IMG/VR virus record: IMGVR_UViG_3300032050_000724
Coordinates: 1-25,810 of that record
DNA: 25,810 nt
Direction: 5' to 3' (one strand)
DNA from: a virus
Every line of letters starts with the position of its first letter. Position 1 is the first letter of the stretch. The notes under the pieces were generated by a model. The model made no database searches. It was not told the DNA's origin and saw only the letters and a list, made by a program, of their open reading frames with translations. Of this stretch, positions 22,643-25,810 are shown one piece after another. Both the position numbers and the translations under genes were made by a program.

Positions 22643-23533
22643 ATGAAAAGTATTTTTAGATATCCGGGTGGAAAAAGTGTTTCCACAGTACAAAAAAGAA
22701 TTCTTAAATATAAACCTAATGATATAAATGAATATCGTGAGCCTTTTGTTGGCGGTGGTGGAATTTTTTTTGCTATGGATAAAATTGAAAACAGATGGAT
22801 TAATGATATCGATAAAAATTTGATGACCGTTTATTTGGCACTAAGAGACAGACCTGATGATTTCATAAACAAATGCAGACAAATAGAACCACAAAAACCA
22901 GATGAAGAAAAAGTCGCTACGAAACCGGGAGGAAAAGCTCTTTACAATAAAAGGCTTAAAGAAGTTTTTGAATATTTTGCTGAAAACGAAACATGTGATC
23001 AGGCATTGAGATACTTTTTTGTGAATAGAACGGTTTGGTATGGCAGAGTAAGATATGGTGTCAAATGCCAGATGTATTACAGTAAGCCAGAGGGTTGGAA
23101 TATAATTAAAAAAGATTTATTAGAAAAAGCAGCTGTGCATCTACAAAATGTAAAAATAACAAGTACAAATTATGAAGAGCTTTTGTTGCAGCCATCAGAT
23201 AAAAACTGTTGGATATATTGTGACCCACCTTATTATGTCAATTCTGAATTACCTGAAAAGTTAAAACTGTATGACAATAACTTCAAGTTTGAAGATCATG
23301 CAAAATTTGCAGATGTATGCAAAAACAGTCCCCATAAAATCTGTGTCAGCTATGATGACCGACCAGAGATATGGGAACTGTTTTCAGATAAAAGATTCAA
23401 TTTTTATCGTGAATCATGGTTCTATGGTGGAACCTCAAGTGCCAAATCCATAGAGAACCATATTTACATGGATGATAACAACGAGAAAGTTGGCAAAAAA
23501 GTTGGCAAAGAATTGATCATCACCAATTATTAG
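22643..23533 (+). CDS. Dam-type (D12 class) DNA adenine N6-methyltransferase
   Basis: The start is set at 22643 (296 residues): upstream codons read an unrelated hydrophobic stretch antisense to the gp15-like gene, while the family motif FRYPGGKS (5-12) follows this Met at once. Motifs are FRYPGGKS and EPFVGGGG (33-40), the SAM-binding region, and YCDPPYY (D194-P-P-Y197), the catalytic DPPY of N6-adenine methylases, with a target-recognition region between. The class D12/Dam order (SAM-binding first) is clear. The target site cannot be read; GATC is only the commonest. It could protect phage DNA from restriction or mark it for replication or packaging. It is the only plus-strand gene within the late cluster, has no ribosome site, and its end overlaps the neighbouring minus gene by four bases. 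Confidence 0.93.
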   Translation: MKSIFRYPGGKSVSTVQKRILKYKPNDINEYREPFVGGGGIFFAMDKIENRWINDIDKNLMTVYLALRDRPDDFINKCRQIEPQKPDEEKVATKPGGKALYNKRLKEVFEYFAENETCDQALRYFFVNRTVWYGRVRYGVKCQMYYSKPEGWNIIKKDLLEKAAVHLQNVKITSTNYEELLLQPSDKNCWIYCDPPYYVNSELPEKLKLYDNNFKFEDHAKFADVCKNSPHKICVSYDDRPEIWELFSDKRFNFYRESWFYGGTSSAKSIENHIYMDDNNEKVGKKVGKELIITNY

Positions 23534-24156
23534 GCCATGGGAGGAGCACCTGCTGCACCACCAGCCATTCCACCAGTAGCCATCTGTGCAGTACCTTCAC
23601 CGGGAGATGCAGGCATGCCACCTTGACCACCTAAATCACCTGCTCCCTCTGGAGACTCCATTCCGGCACCACCGGGAGGAACAGGAGACATACCGTTGCC
23701 AGCATCTTCTGGTTGTTCTTCTCCCTCTTGTTCATCTCCTTGCTCTTCTTCTTCCCCGCCTGTCATGCTCTTGATTAGGCTGCTTAATTGAGACACAAGT
23801 TCTTCAACTTGGTTGCCTTTTTCCTCATCCATGCTCTTGAAGTTGTCAACCATTCCTTGAAGAGACTCAAGTGCTTGGTCAACTGAAGTCATATCGAGTT
23901 CTCCTTCGCTAGGAGACACATTGCTTTGATCTTCTTCTGAACCTTCTTCTGGTTGCTCTTGACCTTGAGCGGGGGCAGCTTGTTGAGCACCAGATGGAGC
24001 CATATCTCCAGCAGCAGCGTTGGGCATGCCAGCGCCTGCTGGAACTCCACCTTGAGCGGGGGGCGCAGCAGATGCAGCTGCCATTGGGTCTGCCATCTCT
24101 TGTTCAAATAGGTTTTTAGCTTGTAGAACTCTATAAAACTCATAAAAACTTTTCAT
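23530..24156 (-). CDS. Low-complexity, disordered protein in the neck/tail cluster
   Basis: The 208-residue protein begins MKSFYEFYRVLQAKNLFEQE, a short helix. The rest is Ala/Gly/Pro/Met/Gln-rich with acidic runs (GGEEEEQGDEQEGEEQ) around one helical island, about 88-130, containing LESLQGMVDNFKSMDEEKGN and ELVSQLSSLIKSM. It should be mostly disordered. An aromatic helix at the extreme N-terminus followed by low complexity occurs in several phage assembly proteins, where it may target the procapsid or core; that is inference. It sits between the gp14-like gene and the gp15-like operon, 14 bases after the former, and converges with the methylase gene. No enzymatic motif is present. The Gly/Ala content makes the DNA less AT-rich than its neighbours. 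Confidence 0.72.
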   Translation of the reverse strand: MKSFYEFYRVLQAKNLFEQEMADPMAAASAAPPAQGGVPAGAGMPNAAAGDMAPSGAQQAAPAQGQEQPEEGSEEDQSNVSPSEGELDMTSVDQALESLQGMVDNFKSMDEEKGNQVEELVSQLSSLIKSMTGGEEEEQGDEQEGEEQPEDAGNGMSPVPPGGAGMESPEGAGDLGGQGGMPASPGEGTAQMATGGMAGGAAGAPPMA

Positions 24157-24170
24157 TTGGTTTACCTTTC

Positions 24171-24704
24171 TTAAACAATTTTAAAATCGACATCGGGACT
24201 TTTATTCACCGAAGTGCCACTAACATCATCTTCTTGGAATCTCTGACATATGAGTTGAAGCCTAACAACTCCATACATTTTGAATTCACCTGTTTTTCTT
24301 TCTATAATTACCCAATTTTCCTTCAAAAAAGGAGTGAAAAGTCTTGAGCCAATTTTTGGCACATGGCCTAAATCTCTAAGTACTGCTCTATAATTGAGGT
24401 CGAAAATCATCTCGTCTGGAGAATCAATTCCGAATGCTGTTTGCATATTTTGACTTGGAACTGGTTCATAGGTCGCATAAAGTTGAACCGGATGTGGATT
24501 AAACATCTTGACCCTACTTTCAAGATAAATAGGGTCAACATTATTTGTATCAATATAAAGTTCGTGATAGAAAAGTGGAGTTCCACCTATCTTTATCGAT
24601 TCTTCGTCCCAAGTATTGAATAAATCGTGTTCGGGTAGTCCATCATCAAATTGCTGCCTTGAACCTGTTGGAGAATAAGGCAGACCGTCATTACGATATA
24701 TCAT
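24171..24704 (-). CDS. Neck protein (T4 gp14-like)
   Basis: The 177-residue protein follows the gp14 pattern. It has ESIKIGGTPLFYHELYID, DPIYLESRVKMFNPHPVQLYATYEPV, then QTAFGIDSPDEMIFDLNYRAVLRDLG and PKIGSRLFTPFLKENWVIIERKTGEFKMYGVVRLQLICQRFQEDD. T4 gp14 has the same order of ESIQ..G, YVPRE, a strand before FGMQVQDEVTLSI, a GDLIYFP strand and F..N.VE, and is about 80 residues longer. The gp13-gp14 complex joins the head vertex to the tail. The start overlaps the stop of the preceding gene by 14 bases, so it is translated with it, and the 208-residue gene follows. The call rests on the order of motifs and gene position rather than strong identity. Confidence 0.72.
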   Translation of the reverse strand: MIYRNDGLPYSPTGSRQQFDDGLPEHDLFNTWDEESIKIGGTPLFYHELYIDTNNVDPIYLESRVKMFNPHPVQLYATYEPVPSQNMQTAFGIDSPDEMIFDLNYRAVLRDLGHVPKIGSRLFTPFLKENWVIIERKTGEFKMYGVVRLQLICQRFQEDDVSGTSVNKSPDVDFKIV

Positions 24705-25810
24705 TGCCTAATGTCCTCACAAATTCACGAACTATATAGAATATTTCTATATTATCAAATCCAGTTGATTCGGAAACTGCATGAGTTTGGACATCATATC
24801 TTCTGCCTAATGTATATGCCTTTTCCCAGCTTTCTGGAGCATCTGCACAAGATTGAACTCTAGAACCTGTTTTCAAAGAAGAAAGTATTGTTCCAAAAAT
24901 CCATGTATCAAACAAGTTTGTAATAACTTTTTGGATGAAGTCTTTGCTTGGAAAATCTGGCCTGAAAAATTTTTCTGCTAAGCTATGTTTTTTCTCATCA
25001 TCAGTATTTCCAGTAATCGCTAAAATTTGATCGCAAGTAACAACAGCCTTGGCTTTAAGTGTTCCTTCAGGAGTTTTTATTTTTTCCATAGATGGAACTT
25101 TTCCAAGCATGCCAACCTTTTTTTGTTGCAAGTTGGCAGCAGCTACGATGCTGGCAGAGTCATTTTTTGCAGAGCAGTCTAGGTTTGCGACATCAACTCC
25201 AAGCTTCATCTTTTCATTGATTTCATCACGGAAATCAGATGGCAACATACAAACAGCTTGTACTGGGGTCATGCAAGTCTTGCCTTTTACCAATCCGAAA
25301 AGACATCTTGCAGATATTGCTTTTAGTAAATTATCATCGGTAACTACTTCGTCATAGCAGTATTCTTCGAATTTGGAAATAATCTCTTCTCTTGCCCGTC
25401 TTTCAGTTGATGCCCTTTGTACCTCGAAAGCTTTCTTTACACCACCGATACCAACTTGGTGTTTTCCAAATCTGGCCCCTTTTTCTTGTTTTTCTTTTTT
25501 GGCTTGCAAAGACTCGTCTTCGACACCACGAAGGGCTGGTTTAACTTGCAAAAGAGTCCAGATAATTTGTTTGTATAAATCTGGTTGAGTTTGAATCATA
25601 TCCTTGATGTATTCGGAAAAATAAAACGCATAAGAATAATCTCTATATTTTGCAGCTTCTTCTGGTTTTTTAAAGACATTATTAATATCAAATCCTTTTA
25701 ACTTAGATTGCGTTTGTTTGTAAAGATGGTCAAAACAAACCTTGCTTTTCTCTACAAATATAGGTCCAAGCGTATCCATTAATTTTTGTTTTGCTGCATT
25801 TTCATCTCTT
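24691..25810 (-). CDS. Unknown protein upstream of the neck gene, extends beyond the window
   Basis: An ATG at 25779 gives 362 residues, but the frame stays open to the end of the window (ten more codons, reading RDENAAKQKL before that Met). There is no ribosome site before 25779, so the true start is probably outside. It is mostly helical and Lys/Glu-rich, with several Cys (C205, C248 and others; no regular CxxC motif), a short repeat-like AKKEKQEKGARFGKHQVGIGGVKKA and a C-terminal FDNIEIFYIVREFVRTLGND. No family is recognised. Its place directly upstream of a gp14-like gene is that of gp13 in T4, but no gp13 motif was found. A structural or assembly role is inferred from position. Confidence 0.65.
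   Translation of the reverse strand, partial: RDENAAKQKLMDTLGPIFVEKSKVCFDHLYKQTQSKLKGFDINNVFKKPEEAAKYRDYSYAFYFSEYIKDMIQTQPDLYKQIIWTLLQVKPALRGVEDESLQAKKEKQEKGARFGKHQVGIGGVKKAFEVQRASTERRAREEIISKFEEYCYDEVVTDDNLLKAISARCLFGLVKGKTCMTPVQAVCMLPSDFRDEINEKMKLGVDVANLDCSAKNDSASIVAAANLQQKKVGMLGKVPSMEKIKTPEGTLKAKAVVTCDQILAITGNTDDEKKHSLAEKFFRPDFPSKDFIQKVITNLFDTWIFGTILSSLKTGSRVQSCADAPESWEKAYTLGRRYDVQTHAVSESTGFDNIEIFYIVREFVRTLGNDIS

Noticed and set aside
1-25810. tRNA genes, CRISPR arrays, insertion sequences, attachment sites or an origin
   Set aside because: None was seen on reading: no cloverleaf with a GTTC-type arm, no regularly spaced repeats, no transposase or integrase motifs, and no long iterons.

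Overview
The window looks like part of the genome of a large, AT-rich, T4-related tailed phage with a contractile tail. The host cannot be told from the sequence. Evidence for this is the contractile sheath (gp18-like), tail tube (gp19-like), sheath stabiliser (gp15-like), neck protein (gp14-like), baseplate hub factor (gp26-like), recombination nuclease pair (gp47/gp46-like) and a small late sigma factor (gp55-like). No tRNA, rRNA, transposase, integrase or CRISPR array was seen, and genes are packed with overlaps of a few bases.

Layout. (1) 1-9738, plus strand: DNA and nucleotide metabolism. A truncated gp47-like nuclease and gp46-like ATPase are followed by class I ribonucleotide reductase (nrdB, nrdA) and a Cys-rich 76-residue protein. 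Then come CTP synthase (pyrG), an unknown Pro-rich protein, a stand-alone class II glutamine amidotransferase and a Hjc-like PD-(D/E)XK nuclease. Candidate promoters lie just before nrdB and pyrG. (2) 9716-12581, minus strand: a MoxR-type AAA+ ATPase followed by a protein with an HExxH metallopeptidase-like domain and a VWA-like domain. The pairing is familiar from bacteria, but its job in a phage is unclear. (3) 12695-14722, minus strand: a gp26-like hub factor, a hidden 49-residue gene and an unknown 247-residue protein. The end of the gp26-like gene carries a canonical -1 slippery heptamer that would fuse it to the 49-residue gene. (4) 14762-17871, visibly AT-richer, mostly plus strand: small accessory genes (membrane protein, zinc ribbon, unknowns), a minus-strand TPR-like protein, the gp55-like sigma factor and a small HTH-like protein preceded by a seven-codon ORF. 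(5) 17868-25810, mostly minus strand: late structural genes in the order unknown (runs off the end), gp14-like, disordered 208-residue protein, [Dam methylase on the plus strand], gp15-like, small unknown, sheath, tube, terminator, then a tube paralogue with its own promoter-like motif.

How the parts fit (inference): RNR and CTP synthase would supply dNTP precursors, the gp46/47 pair and Hjc-like nuclease would process recombination intermediates, and the gp55-like factor would direct host RNA polymerase to TATAAATA-type late promoters. Such motifs are seen upstream of the gp15-sheath-tube operon and, as CATAAATA, upstream of the second tube gene. The most interesting items are the candidate -1 frameshift in the baseplate gene, the MoxR/VWA-peptidase module, the stand-alone glutaminase next to CTP synthase, and the independently controlled tube paralogue.
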